In this document: piece after piece, positions 1-10,900 of the stretch | Layout: the number at the start of each line of letters is the position of its first letter | Numbering within the stretch: position 1 is the first letter of the stretch | Assembly: GCF_003014595.1 (NCBI RefSeq) | Contig: NZ_PYGK01000016.1 | Coordinates: 62,001-126,000, forward strand | DNA: 64,000 nt | From: Chitinophaga ginsengisoli | Lineage (GTDB): Bacteria > Bacteroidota > Bacteroidia > Chitinophagales > Chitinophagaceae | Direction of reading: 5' to 3' | The notes under the pieces: generated by a model | Told to the model about the DNA's origin: nothing | Seen by the model: the letters and a program-made list of their open reading frames with translations, nothing else | The model's database searches: none | Translations under genes and position numbers: made by a program

Positions 1-2
1 CA

Positions 3-578
3 TCTGAAAAAGGAGAAACACCTGTTGCGGATGTGCGTAAAGTATTAGGACGACTACCTGAAAGGCTGGTAAGCGCATTCAAAGAAAAAGGAATACTATA
101 CCGCAGACTATTACAGCAGGGCGTAGGATTGCCTTGGCAGGAGGTATTCCAGACAGAAGATCCAGCAGTAGTAGAACAGCATTGCAAAACATATGGACAG
201 GAGTTCAGCTGGACAGGTAATGACCGGCTGGAGATCAGGTGGCACAGGCCCGCTGTCAGAACGCATCCGGTTACCGGGGAAGAAGTGTGGTTCAATCATG
301 GCTACTTCTTCAACTTCCTGGCACTGGCACCCGAGATAAGAGCTGCCTTTTCTAGTAGTGATGAATTGCCCTTTAATACGTATTACGGTGATGGCTCATC
401 TATTGAAGCCGAATGCCTGGAGCTTATTCATAGGGCATACCAGGAGGAATGCGTCTATTTTCCCTGGAAAAAGAATGATATCCTGCTGATGGATAATATG
501 CTGGTAGCGCATGGCCGTAATGCTTTCAAAGGTCCACGAGAGATCAATGTAATCATGATGAAACCTATCAGACAATAA
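3..578 (+). CDS. Clavaminate-synthase-like (TauD/AsnO-type) dioxygenase, 5' end outside window
   Basis: The reading frame is open from the first bases of the window, so only the C-terminal 191 codons are seen. The visible part aligns by eye with the dioxygenase half of the 607-aa protein at 18280. Both share the GETPVAD stretch, a xxSW/LPWQxVF segment, the HPVTGEEVWFN motif and the C-terminal DNMxxAHxRxxFxGxRxI block. That block carries the distal iron-ligand His and the 2-oxoglutarate-binding Arg of the family; the proximal HxE pair must lie upstream. Known relatives (AsnO, SyrP-like enzymes) beta-hydroxylate Asn or Asp, free or bound to a carrier protein. The stop codon overlaps the ATG of the next NRPS gene (TAATG), so the two are translationally coupled. 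It is inferred to hydroxylate Asn/Asp loaded by the neighbouring NRPS modules. A start at 33 (GTG) is possible but would cut into conserved sequence. Confidence 0.88.
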   Translation, partial: SEKGETPVADVRKVLGRLPERLVSAFKEKGILYRRLLQQGVGLPWQEVFQTEDPAVVEQHCKTYGQEFSWTGNDRLEIRWHRPAVRTHPVTGEEVWFNHGYFFNFLALAPEIRAAFSSSDELPFNTYYGDGSSIEAECLELIHRAYQEECVYFPWKKNDILLMDNMLVAHGRNAFKGPREINVIMMKPIRQ

Positions 579-3500
579 TGACGAGTTTATCCGGTGCTGT
601 CCTCCTGCCTGTGACCGAAACACAGAAAGGATATTTTCAATCATACGTATCGCAGCTGCCAGTTACTTTTTGCTGGCAGATCCATTGTGAGCTGGTGCAG
701 GACATGAAGGCGCTTGAAGAGGTGCTGCGCCATTTTTTTTACGGGCAGGAAGCCCTCCTGGTCCGCTTTGTATACCAACCTGATATAGTGTATCCTTTGC
801 AGCATATCACAACAAGGGCTGAACATATACATATTTTCCTTGAGGAAGGGGGTAGGGACGCAGACTCATTTACAATCGCTTGTAAGCAGTACTTGCGGGA
901 GTTTGATGAGCATGTTGTTTTTGCTGCCTCCCAGGATAGGGAAGAAGACAGTTACCATGCATATCTGCAACTACCCTTTGGCGTTGCAGACGCTCATAGC
1001 GTAGGTAAGTTATGCAGTGCTATACAGTTTGTCTTTTCGGGCAAGGAATTGCCTGATCCTGCAATATCCTATTCCCAATATGTAAGCTGGCAAACGGAAA
1101 CATTAAAACAACAGCCGGAGGAGATCACCGATTGGTTTAAACAACAATTGACTGAACGCGTAAGAGCGACACCTTTTTTGTTTGAAACAGTAGGTAGTAC
1201 AGATAAACCAATATACGAAAGCACGACTATCAACCGGAAAGGAACCGCATTACCGCTGGCAGCAGAAAAGGCAGGTATGTCAATGAGGGATTGCTGTTAC
1301 GGCATCTTCAGTGTGCTGTTAAGTCATTTTACCAGCAGGGACTTTGTGATGCCAGGGGTGTTACTGAACGGGAGAGTGTACGATGAACTGGATAATACAG
1401 TGGGCCTCATCGAACAGCTGATTCCTTTACCGGTGACATGGGAGGACAGTTTTAAATCTCTGGTTGAAAAGATCTCTCAACTGATCAGTGAAAGGCAATC
1501 CGTAGCTGAATATTTCAGTCATACGTTTATACAAGAGGTTTCAGGCAATACACTGCCCTATGTGGTGCAGTATATCAAGATGCCTGATAATGTAAGGCAT
1601 TGCAGGGAGTGGCAGGTAATGCTTCCCGGGGTAACACTACAGCTGGATATATTGGATACGCAGGATGGACTCGCGACACGCTGGAGCTTCGACAGCACAC
1701 GCATCTGTCGCCTTGCTGTTGAACAGGTAGATCGTGTATTACAGCGGTTGTTAGATCTTGCTGCGATAGACCTTGAGCAGGTTACTGATATTAATTTATT
1801 GGTGGATGATGTAGCCGTTGACAGGGCTTCGTCTATAACTGCAGAAGCCGATTTTATAACATTGTTTCAGGCAAGCTGCCAGCAGTATCCTGATGCAATT
1901 GCTGTTATCAGTGAAGATATAGCGTATACGTATGGCGCATTGGAGCAGTCCGCCAATAAGCTGGCGGCTGTACTGATGCATGAAAAGGGCGTACAACCCG
2001 GAGATATTGTAGGGATCAGCGCGGGTCGAAGCCCGGAGGTGATCATAGCGCTTATAGCTATTATGAAGGTCGGCGCTGCCTTCCTGCCGCTGGACAGGTC
2101 TCAGCCGGCGGCCAGAATGGCCGCCATCCTGGAAGATGCTGCCCCGGTGCTTGTGCTGACAGAAAAAGCAGACGACGATACCGGCTGTTCGATAACAGCC
2201 TTACTGGAAAGGGCGGATCGTCTCACCGCTCAGGTGGCATGTCCGCAGCAAGATGGTGAAGCGTTGGCTTATGTGATCTATACATCCGGCACCACAGGCC
2301 AACCAAAAGGTTGCATGCTATCAGTGAATAACCTGTCCCATTATCTTCACTGGTGCGCCAAAACATATACGAAGGATAAGACCTGTGGTAATTTCCCCTG
2401 GTTTACGCCTTTGTCTTTTGATCTTACTATCACCAGCATTTTCCTGCCGCTGATAACTGGAAAAAGGATCGTGGTATTCCGCGAGGAAGAATCAACGGAC
2501 CTGATCCTGCAGCAATGTTTTTCCGGGAAGTACGGTATTGACAGCATTAAGCTAACCCCTTCGCATATCAGTTTGTTAAAACACCTGGAACTGACGCATA
2601 CCCCGGTACGGGTGGTGATCACCGGTGGGGAGCAGTTACAGCGCTCACAGGCGGAGAGCTTGTTCCGGCTCAATAAAGATATTTTATTGTTCAATGAATA
2701 CGGCCCTACGGAGGCGACTGTAGGATGTATTGTAAAGCGAATCAGTCCGGATGATCAACTGATCACAATAGGTCATCCGATAGCGGGCATGGAGGCCTTT
2801 ATTTTCAATAACGCGGGACAGCCATTAATGCCGGGACTTGCCGGTGAACTGTTCCTTGCAGGGAATGGTATCGCCAAAGGATACCTGAACAAACAGACAT
2901 TAACAGCGGAGAAATTCCGGATGGCGGGCAATCGCCTGTTCTACCGCAGCGGCGATCTCGCCAGGCAATTGCCTAACGGGGAACTGGTATTCCTCGGAAG
3001 GATAGATCAGCAGTTGAAGATCCGCGGATACCGTATAGAAGCAGCAGAAATTCTACACCATTTACAACATATTCAGGACATAAGAGCAGCGCAGGTACTG
3101 GCAGAGCCGCATGGCGATGACCAGGAGCTGGCCTTGTTCTTTGAGGGCGGCGCTGCCATTGCGGTTGTGGTGGCGTCGCTTAAATCGCATTTGCCGGCTT
3201 ATATGGTGCCGCAACATTACTATCGGGTGAGACAGATACCACTTACCGTGAACGGGAAAGTGGATACCCAACGGCTGTTGTCCCATAGCTTGACCATTAA
3301 AGAAGACACCCAACCTTATCAAGCCCCTGTCAATGAGACCGAAGAACAGATCGCCGCGATCTGGAAGGAACTGTTGCAGGCAGACCAGGTGGGAAGACAT
3401 GATCACTTTTTTGCTTCCGGCGGACAAAGCATCAAGGCCTCGGCATTGGTGGCTCGCTTAAATAAGCATTTTAAGGCTGGATTTTCACTGAAAGATATTT

Positions 3501-6500
3501 TTGATTGTCCAATATTATCAGAACAGGCAATGCGGGTAAAAAGGACTAAAAAGGCCCTTGGGGACGATCCGGTGGCGCTTCCCTCACAGGAGTCTTATGA
3601 ACTGTCCGGACAGCAGCTCCGGATCTGGATGGAGCATAACAGCGTGCGTTTCTCTACCGCTTACAACATGCCTGCCGCTTACAGGATACAGGGGCCGTTT
3701 TCACTGGCACGTTTCACGACTGCCTTCGGAAAGGTGATTGCGCGTTTTGAATCATTGCGCACCACCTTTGTCTGTGAGGAGGATGGTATGCCCAGGCAGG
3801 TGATCCACGGAGATACGACATTTGTTTACCGCTATGGGGAAGGGCCGGTTGATATTGAGGAAATGTGCCGGCAGCATGCACAACTGCATATCCCGCTGGA
3901 CATGCGTCCCTTGTACAGGGTTGCCTTGCATAAACTGGCAGCCGAGGAATGGCTGTTGCTGATCAACCTGCATCATATCATTGCCGACGGACTGTCGGAA
4001 GAGATCCTGTTTGATCATCTGCTGAAAGCATATGATCAGCAGAATGAAAATGAGCCGGTTTCCGGTTTACAGTATAAGGAATACGCTGCATGGCAGAACA
4101 GTCTGCAACAGGACACGGCAGCCCGTGATTACTGGCTGCAACAATTCAAAGAACCGCCTCCACTGATGGCGTTAACCGCTGCTGTTAGGGGCGGATATCA
4201 GGAAAGTAATACAGCGGGCAGTTACAGCATCCCATTGGGGAAAGCGCTGTCCGGAAAGATATTGTCCTTCTCAAAGGAAAGGAAGATCACCACCTTTTCC
4301 CTGTTGCTGTCTATCGTAGATATGCTATTATACCGCTATGGTGGCGGTAGTGATAGAGTAATGGCCATCCCCGTCGATAATCGCCTGCATGAAGCCTTTA
4401 TGCAACAGGTCGGGTTTTTCCTCAATACACTGTTACTGAGAAATGAACTCGATCCGAAGGCTCCTTTTGATGCATTGACAATCCAATGGAGTCGTCAGCT
4501 GATGGAAGGGCTGGAACATCAGCAATACCCCTATGAGTCACTGGCGAAGGAACTGACGGCATTGCACGGCCTTTCAGGCGATCACCTGTTTCATGTACTG
4601 GTGAATTTCCAGGAAAGACAACAGGGAAATATTATAGAGACGAATGAGCTGCGCCTGGAGAAACTGCCCTATGAGGGATATACACAGGCAAAGGTGGGAC
4701 TGGCATTTAATTTCTCTCAGCATAAAGATGAACTGAGCCTGACCATCGATTACGACAGGAGTATCTATACTGCACCTTTCATCTGCCAGCTGTTAAGGCA
4801 TTGTCTGTTCCTGGCGGAGCAGCTGATTGACCAGCCGGGAAAGGCCGTAGGGACGGTACCAATGCTTTCTCCCGAAGAAGTGGCACAATGGAGGAACTGT
4901 GGTACAGGGCCTGTTGTAGATATCAATCCCGCTGAGACGATCCTATCCCGCTTCCACGAGATAGTCGCGCAATACCCGGAGTATACGGCTATTGTGGACG
5001 AGGGCAAAGCCATGAGTTACCGTACCTTATTGCAACGGGTGCTTACTATGGATATCGGCGAGGTTCAATCCGGACAGGTTGTGCCGGTACTGGCAGCCCG
5101 CAATGAACAGACTATTACGGCTATGCTGGCCATCATGAATAGGGGTGCGGTGTACTTGCCTGTCGACGCAAAACTGCCGGAAGAACGAGTGCTTGCTATC
5201 GTAAAAGAATGCGGGGCACAGATCGTACTAAATACCTCCGGACAGTCCTATGAGCTGAATGGCATAAAAATGCATACACCTGGTTTTACAAACGCAGAGA
5301 ATCCCTCAGTTGACATTACAGGAGCAGCGCCTGCTTACATGATATTCACTTCTGGTTCTACCGGTAAGCCCAAAGGACTCAGCATATCACACACCGGCTT
5401 ATTAAACACGATCACAGCCCAGATAGCGGGGTTTGGTGTGCAGCAACATGATCATTGCCTCTGGTTCTCTTCTCCTGGCTTTGATGCGTCTTTATCGGAG
5501 GTCCTCCTGGCCCTGTTATCTGGTGCTGTTTTGTATACTGCCACACCAGACCTGATCAGTAATCAGTATGTGTTCCTGGACTGGATGGCAACGCAGGGTA
5601 TTTCGGTGGCAACTATCCCGCCGGCTTACCTTTCAACATTGCCGGCTGCGTTGCCGCAGACCTTACGTGTGCTTATTTCCGCGGGGGAAGCGTTGCCGGA
5701 AAGAACAGGACTTGCATTGGCAGACAGGCATATGTTGTTCAATGCATATGGGCCCTCAGAGAATGCCATCTGTACCACCTTCACCAGGATCCATCCTACA
5801 GACCACGGGATGCCTATCGGGATGCCGATGACAAACGTAAAAGTAAGGGTACTGGACGCTGATCAGCAGCCGGTGCCTGCTGGTGTGACAGGAGAACTGC
5901 ACATTACAGGGATCGGACTGACGAAGGGATATCATCACAACGACACAGAAACCGCATTACGTTTTTATAAAGACGGAGAGGAGACATGGTACCGTACGGG
6001 GGACATTGTAAGGTGGCTCGACGATGGCAGACTGGCTTTTGCAGGAAGAAAAGACGGGCAGGTAAAGATCAATGGTAACAGGGTGGAACTGGAGGATATT
6101 CGGCATTGCCTGACAGCACATCAGCTGGTAAAAGATGCAGTGGTCGTATACAAGGTATTCGAAGAAGCGGAACATCCCGTATTGGTTGCATATGTCGTAT
6201 CGGAAGATCCTGGTTGCAATGTTGATACGCTGATGGCATACACGGGAAAGGTACTACCAGCGTATATGGTGCCTTCGTTCTTTACCATCATACCGCTTAT
6301 ACCGCTTACCAGCAATGGTAAGAAGGACATAGTGAATTTGCCTTCGCCATTTAACCATGATCAGCAGCAGACAGTCGAACCGCTGTCAGAAAGTGAGCAG
6401 ATGATCGCCATGTTGTACACCGGGTTATTAAGTACATATGCAGACCGGCATACACATTTCTTTGCCGCCGGTGGTAACAGTCTTCGCGCTATTCAGCTTA

Positions 6501-7909
6501 TTTCAGCTGTCTATAAACACTCCCGTAAGTCTGTAACACTGGGAGAGCTATACAGACATCCGCAGGTAAAAGAACTGGCCCATTTGCTTGATCACAAAAC
6601 ACCGGAGGTATCTTACGAAGAACATACAGCCGGAGATGAGTGGTACAATGCTACACCTATGCAGCAAAGAATGTGGGCAGACATGGAAACAACAGGTAGC
6701 GGAAAATACGGGATGAAGGGATCTTTTGAACTGAACGGTCCGTTGGATGAGGTGCGTTTCATGCAGGCACTTCGTCATGTACTGGAAGTACATGGTATGC
6801 TGCGATGCCGCTTCCGGGTATCGGGACAGGGGCTGCAGTATAAGCTGTTCGATGTGGAGGAATGCCAGGTACAATATGGAGATGGCGCTGGTGTGGAAAT
6901 GAATCCTGAGAAAGATCCCTTGTGCCGGCTTTTCTTAGAACGACAGGAACAGCAGCGGTACGTATTCACATTCCTTTTGCATCATCTTATTGCAGATGCC
7001 TGGAGTATCAAAGTATTGATGACGTCTATTCTGGATCATTATGGAGAAACAGTACAGCATAAGGAAATCATCCCCTATAGTAAATATGCACACAGTATCA
7101 GTCAGCAGCCGCCTGTTGCAACAGACAGGGCCGCATTGGCGAAGCATTGCCTGTTGAAAGAACGACAGGTGGGAAATACTGCCAACCAGGGATCGGGATA
7201 TTTCAGGAAGATATTTCATAAGTATTCAGGTGATAGTATCACAGCACTATCCGCAGCATATAAGGTATCACCCTTTGCACTGATAACCGGCTTACAGGCC
7301 CTGGCGTTTATGGACGATGCGTCGCAACCGGTATTGACAGTGTTTGCGCCATTGCACGGCCGCTTTGATCCGGCCTGGTATAATACGGTGGGACTATTCA
7401 TGAACGTGGTACCGTTTACTATCTACAAGCAGTTATACACGCATATATCAGACCTGATCGAACACATACAGACCCAGTGTACCGCCTATCTTGAACAGCC
7501 GGAGAAGTATGTGGCGCAATGGGTACCTGCCGGAGAGGAGATGGGAGAAAGAGGGATACTGGAAATTCATATAGATGATTTTGAAGGTCATTACAGGGAT
7601 GCAGCGGTGACGCCGCCAGGTATTACTGTGCGTCCACTTCACACTGCCATGAGCAGAAAGTTCAGCATGGAAATACACTTTACATTGGGCGGCGAGGGAC
7701 TTTCTGCAGAATGTCTGTATGATCAGGGCGCTTATAGCGGAAGGTTTGTACAGCGGGGTATTGCACGCTTTGAACAGGTGCTGGCTGCACTCAGCAGTGA
7801 ACCTTCACAAACGATGACAGCCCTGGAACAGCAATTACATAACACGGAAAAAGATATGATGCAGGCTGCACAGCAGGCGAGCATCCGTAGTTTCCTAAAA
7901 AAGAATTAA
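578..7909 (+). CDS. NRPS, interface-A(Asn)-T-C-A(Phe/Tyr)-T-C
   Basis: This 2443-aa two-module megasynthase has seven domains. Residues about 1-430 form a condensation-like domain without an HHxxxDG motif; the equivalent site reads LPFGVADAHS. Then come A1 (435-905, YTSGTTGQPKG near 568), T1 (GGQS, Ser near 951), C (1005-1430, HHIIADG near 1131), A2 (1455-1930, FTSGSTGKPKG near 1590), T2 (GGNS near 1966) and a terminal C (2020-2430, HHLIADA, with Gly replaced by Ala). Specificity residues read by eye are DLTKIGEVG for A1, matching the Asn code, and DASTIAAIC for A2, matching Phe/Tyr-type codes. There is no loading or thioesterase domain, so the substrate is expected from an upstream protein outside the window. 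The terminal C should act on the T domain of the next protein. The start overlaps the upstream dioxygenase stop and the next NRPS follows after 10 bases. The degenerate first domain is proposed to be a hydroxylase-recruiting interface domain. Confidence 0.95.
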   Translation: MTSLSGAVLLPVTETQKGYFQSYVSQLPVTFCWQIHCELVQDMKALEEVLRHFFYGQEALLVRFVYQPDIVYPLQHITTRAEHIHIFLEEGGRDADSFTIACKQYLREFDEHVVFAASQDREEDSYHAYLQLPFGVADAHSVGKLCSAIQFVFSGKELPDPAISYSQYVSWQTETLKQQPEEITDWFKQQLTERVRATPFLFETVGSTDKPIYESTTINRKGTALPLAAEKAGMSMRDCCYGIFSVLLSHFTSRDFVMPGVLLNGRVYDELDNTVGLIEQLIPLPVTWEDSFKSLVEKISQLISERQSVAEYFSHTFIQEVSGNTLPYVVQYIKMPDNVRHCREWQVMLPGVTLQLDILDTQDGLATRWSFDSTRICRLAVEQVDRVLQRLLDLAAIDLEQVTDINLLVDDVAVDRASSITAEADFITLFQASCQQYPDAIAVISEDIAYTYGALEQSANKLAAVLMHEKGVQPGDIVGISAGRSPEVIIALIAIMKVGAAFLPLDRSQPAARMAAILEDAAPVLVLTEKADDDTGCSITALLERADRLTAQVACPQQDGEALAYVIYTSGTTGQPKGCMLSVNNLSHYLHWCAKTYTKDKTCGNFPWFTPLSFDLTITSIFLPLITGKRIVVFREEESTDLILQQCFSGKYGIDSIKLTPSHISLLKHLELTHTPVRVVITGGEQLQRSQAESLFRLNKDILLFNEYGPTEATVGCIVKRISPDDQLITIGHPIAGMEAFIFNNAGQPLMPGLAGELFLAGNGIAKGYLNKQTLTAEKFRMAGNRLFYRSGDLARQLPNGELVFLGRIDQQLKIRGYRIEAAEILHHLQHIQDIRAAQVLAEPHGDDQELALFFEGGAAIAVVVASLKSHLPAYMVPQHYYRVRQIPLTVNGKVDTQRLLSHSLTIKEDTQPYQAPVNETEEQIAAIWKELLQADQVGRHDHFFASGGQSIKASALVARLNKHFKAGFSLKDIFDCPILSEQAMRVKRTKKALGDDPVALPSQESYELSGQQLRIWMEHNSVRFSTAYNMPAAYRIQGPFSLARFTTAFGKVIARFESLRTTFVCEEDGMPRQVIHGDTTFVYRYGEGPVDIEEMCRQHAQLHIPLDMRPLYRVALHKLAAEEWLLLINLHHIIADGLSEEILFDHLLKAYDQQNENEPVSGLQYKEYAAWQNSLQQDTAARDYWLQQFKEPPPLMALTAAVRGGYQESNTAGSYSIPLGKALSGKILSFSKERKITTFSLLLSIVDMLLYRYGGGSDRVMAIPVDNRLHEAFMQQVGFFLNTLLLRNELDPKAPFDALTIQWSRQLMEGLEHQQYPYESLAKELTALHGLSGDHLFHVLVNFQERQQGNIIETNELRLEKLPYEGYTQAKVGLAFNFSQHKDELSLTIDYDRSIYTAPFICQLLRHCLFLAEQLIDQPGKAVGTVPMLSPEEVAQWRNCGTGPVVDINPAETILSRFHEIVAQYPEYTAIVDEGKAMSYRTLLQRVLTMDIGEVQSGQVVPVLAARNEQTITAMLAIMNRGAVYLPVDAKLPEERVLAIVKECGAQIVLNTSGQSYELNGIKMHTPGFTNAENPSVDITGAAPAYMIFTSGSTGKPKGLSISHTGLLNTITAQIAGFGVQQHDHCLWFSSPGFDASLSEVLLALLSGAVLYTATPDLISNQYVFLDWMATQGISVATIPPAYLSTLPAALPQTLRVLISAGEALPERTGLALADRHMLFNAYGPSENAICTTFTRIHPTDHGMPIGMPMTNVKVRVLDADQQPVPAGVTGELHITGIGLTKGYHHNDTETALRFYKDGEETWYRTGDIVRWLDDGRLAFAGRKDGQVKINGNRVELEDIRHCLTAHQLVKDAVVVYKVFEEAEHPVLVAYVVSEDPGCNVDTLMAYTGKVLPAYMVPSFFTIIPLIPLTSNGKKDIVNLPSPFNHDQQQTVEPLSESEQMIAMLYTGLLSTYADRHTHFFAAGGNSLRAIQLISAVYKHSRKSVTLGELYRHPQVKELAHLLDHKTPEVSYEEHTAGDEWYNATPMQQRMWADMETTGSGKYGMKGSFELNGPLDEVRFMQALRHVLEVHGMLRCRFRVSGQGLQYKLFDVEECQVQYGDGAGVEMNPEKDPLCRLFLERQEQQRYVFTFLLHHLIADAWSIKVLMTSILDHYGETVQHKEIIPYSKYAHSISQQPPVATDRAALAKHCLLKERQVGNTANQGSGYFRKIFHKYSGDSITALSAAYKVSPFALITGLQALAFMDDASQPVLTVFAPLHGRFDPAWYNTVGLFMNVVPFTIYKQLYTHISDLIEHIQTQCTAYLEQPEKYVAQWVPAGEEMGERGILEIHIDDFEGHYRDAAVTPPGITVRPLHTAMSRKFSMEIHFTLGGEGLSAECLYDQGAYSGRFVQRGIARFEQVLAALSSEPSQTMTALEQQLHNTEKDMMQAAQQASIRSFLKKN

Positions 7910-7919
7910 GCGTTTTACT

Positions 7920-10900
7920 ATGAGTACCCATTGTATATCTCCCGTACAGAAAAAGTACTTCAGTCTTAAGTGGGATCAGGCATTGTTACACAGGGCTTTA
8001 TTCCGGATCACCAGACCTGTTGCACATGATATCATCAGCAGGTGGGAACAGCTGGTAAGCCGGCATGGTATATTAAGAACTGTCAGCACGTATACTAATA
8101 ATGTCAGTATCCCTTTCCAGGAAGTGGAGGAGGAAGATCAGACTACATTGACCGTCATTGCTGATACCAGTAATGATGAGAAAGCGGTGATTGGCGAATG
8201 GCAGCGTATAGCTGCGCCTGAAAATGGTGAGATCAGGCTGGTCATATTCAATGACGAGGAGGGAGGACCGGCTTACCTGGGCATAATTGCTCCCACTGTA
8301 TGGCTGGATAGCTGGTCTTTACGCTATCTGGTACAACAGCTTGTAACCGCAGATGCGCCGGAGGAAGAGCCCCTGCAGTTCATTCAGTATGTGGAATGGC
8401 TGGAAAGCGCTTTGGAGGAAAATCCGGAATTGTCATCCGACCTGGAGCAGGAGCCTATACAGAGCGGCGGAACGCTGACACTACAGGAAGGAAAAGACAA
8501 TCCCGTATATACTTCTTATATCACCACCAACCTGCAGGCGGGAGAGATCCTGCTTGAACAATTAGAGCAGGTAGCCGCGGAAAAGGGTGTCACACCCGCT
8601 GATATCTGGTACTGGGCATGGACAAACGTCACATCTCTCTACCTGAAACAAGGTACGGGCGCCGCCGTATATATATCATCAGGCCGTCAGTTTGATGAGT
8701 TTAAGCAGATACCCGGTCCCTTTGCAAAGGGTATTTATGGCAATTTCCGTAAGGAAGACATGCAGGACCTTGTAAAACTGAAGGGAAAGCGGGAACGTTT
8801 TGACCTGTACCGGGAACAGTTTAATGCAGATACTGCTAACAACAGCTGTACCTGCAGTTTTGAATACCTGGAACGGGATCATTTTCCCGGTGGTGTATTG
8901 GTAGAGATGCCGGTTTGCGTGGATAGCCTTTCCTGTCATGAGCCCTTTATACTCTCCTTCTTTGCAGAAGATACCGCCAGTACCACCAGGATCGTGTTAC
9001 AGGCAGATAAAAATGCTATTGCGCCGGCGTCACTGGAATGGATCCGGCAGACTTTACTGGACTACGTCAGCCGTTTTATTTCCGGCGAAATAATAGTCAG
9101 CAGGGCGGACATACAGCCCCTGTTCGGTGCGGAGATCCCTTTTGACTTTGTTCCTGTTACGGATACTTTCATGGCCACTGCTGGCCGTTATCCTGATCAT
9201 ATAGCACTTGAATGGAATGGTGGGAGTATGAGCTACCGGGATTTGTTGCAGCAGTCAAGACAAGTAGCGGAAGTATTGATCGTGCAACATGGTATACAGC
9301 CAGGCGACAGGATTCTGATCAATATGGACCGCACAGAGAAGTTATTGCCTGTTATCTGGGGAGTAATGCTTAGCGGGGCAACTTATATCCCGGCTGATAA
9401 ACAGTATCCTGCAGCCAGGATTCAATATATCATGCAGCAATCCGAAGCCAGGCTGGCTATTACAGATGATGCGGAGACAGACAACAGTATCTCTCCGGAA
9501 GAACTGTTTCAACAGGCCGCCCTTATTGAGGTCAGGAGACAGTTACCCCGCTGGCAGCCGGATCAGCCGGTGTATATACTGTATACTTCGGGTACAACAG
9601 GACAGCCCAAAGGTTGTATCATTACCATGAGTAATCTGTTGCATTATACCCGTTGGGCAGGCAATTACTATTTCTCCAATCATCCTTCGGGTACCATGCC
9701 ATTGTTTACACCAATCGCATTTGACCTGACCGTTACAACTGTCTTCTGCACCTTGTTGAGGGGCGCTATATTGTATATCTGCGAAGAGGATGCAGATGTG
9801 AGCGTACATCTGCGGAATGCTTTCAGTACAATGAATGCCATCAAGCTGACACCTTCCCATATCCGCATGCTGCCACACCTGGATATCAAACATACTGCGG
9901 TAGATACCTGCATTGTAGGGGGAGAAGCGTTACAGGAAAGTGATATCGCCATCCTGCGTGCATTACATCCTGGGATGAAGATCTACAATGAATATGGTCC
10001 TACGGAGTGTACCGTAGGCTGCATTGTATGGGATGTGCCGGCATCATTCAATGATATACTGATAGGCAAACCAATCAGCAATACAAGTGTCAGCATCCTG
10101 GATACACAGATGGAACCCTGTACACCGGGTATAGAGGGAGAGATCTGGATCGGCGGCAGTACAGTGGGCGCAGGATATTTTCATGATGAAGCAAAAACCG
10201 CCGCACGTTTTGTAAATGGCTTATACAAGACGGGCGACAAAGGGTACTGGTTACCTGATGGCAATATCTGTTATACTGGCCGTAATGACGACATGATCAA
10301 GCTGCGGGGCCATCGTATAGAACGGGGTGAAATAACTGCTCTTATACGAAGCGTAACTGGCGTACAGGATGCATTTGTGATCATTCGTCAGGAAGAACTT
10401 GTGGCCTATTATGTGGGCGCTCCTGAACTGGCTGCTGCCATCAGGAAGGAAATGGTGTTGCAATTGCCGGTATACATGCATCCTGCCTGCCTTATTGCAT
10501 TGGACCGGTTCCCCATCAATGCGAACGGCAAACTGGATATTGCTGCATTGCCTTCTCCGGAAGAAGTGCGCAACAGGCAGGAGGTCGTGCTTCCCAACAC
10601 GCCGCAGGAAAAGCTGTTGGCGCAGGTATGGGAGGCGGTATTACAGAAAACGCCGGTAGGTATCCATGATCATTTCCTGGGCATCGGTGGCGACTCTATA
10701 AAGGCCATACAGGTAGTGGCAAAGATGAGAGAGAAAGGCTGGATGCTACAGGTAGGAGACATACTGCGGTTTCCTACTATTTCACAGCTGGTGAACTATC
10801 TGAAAGAAGCAGACAATATCCCGGCAGATGAACTGACAGCCGGAGGAACAATCCCGCTTACGCCTTTGCAGATCAAGTTTTTCAGGGATAATACTGCCGA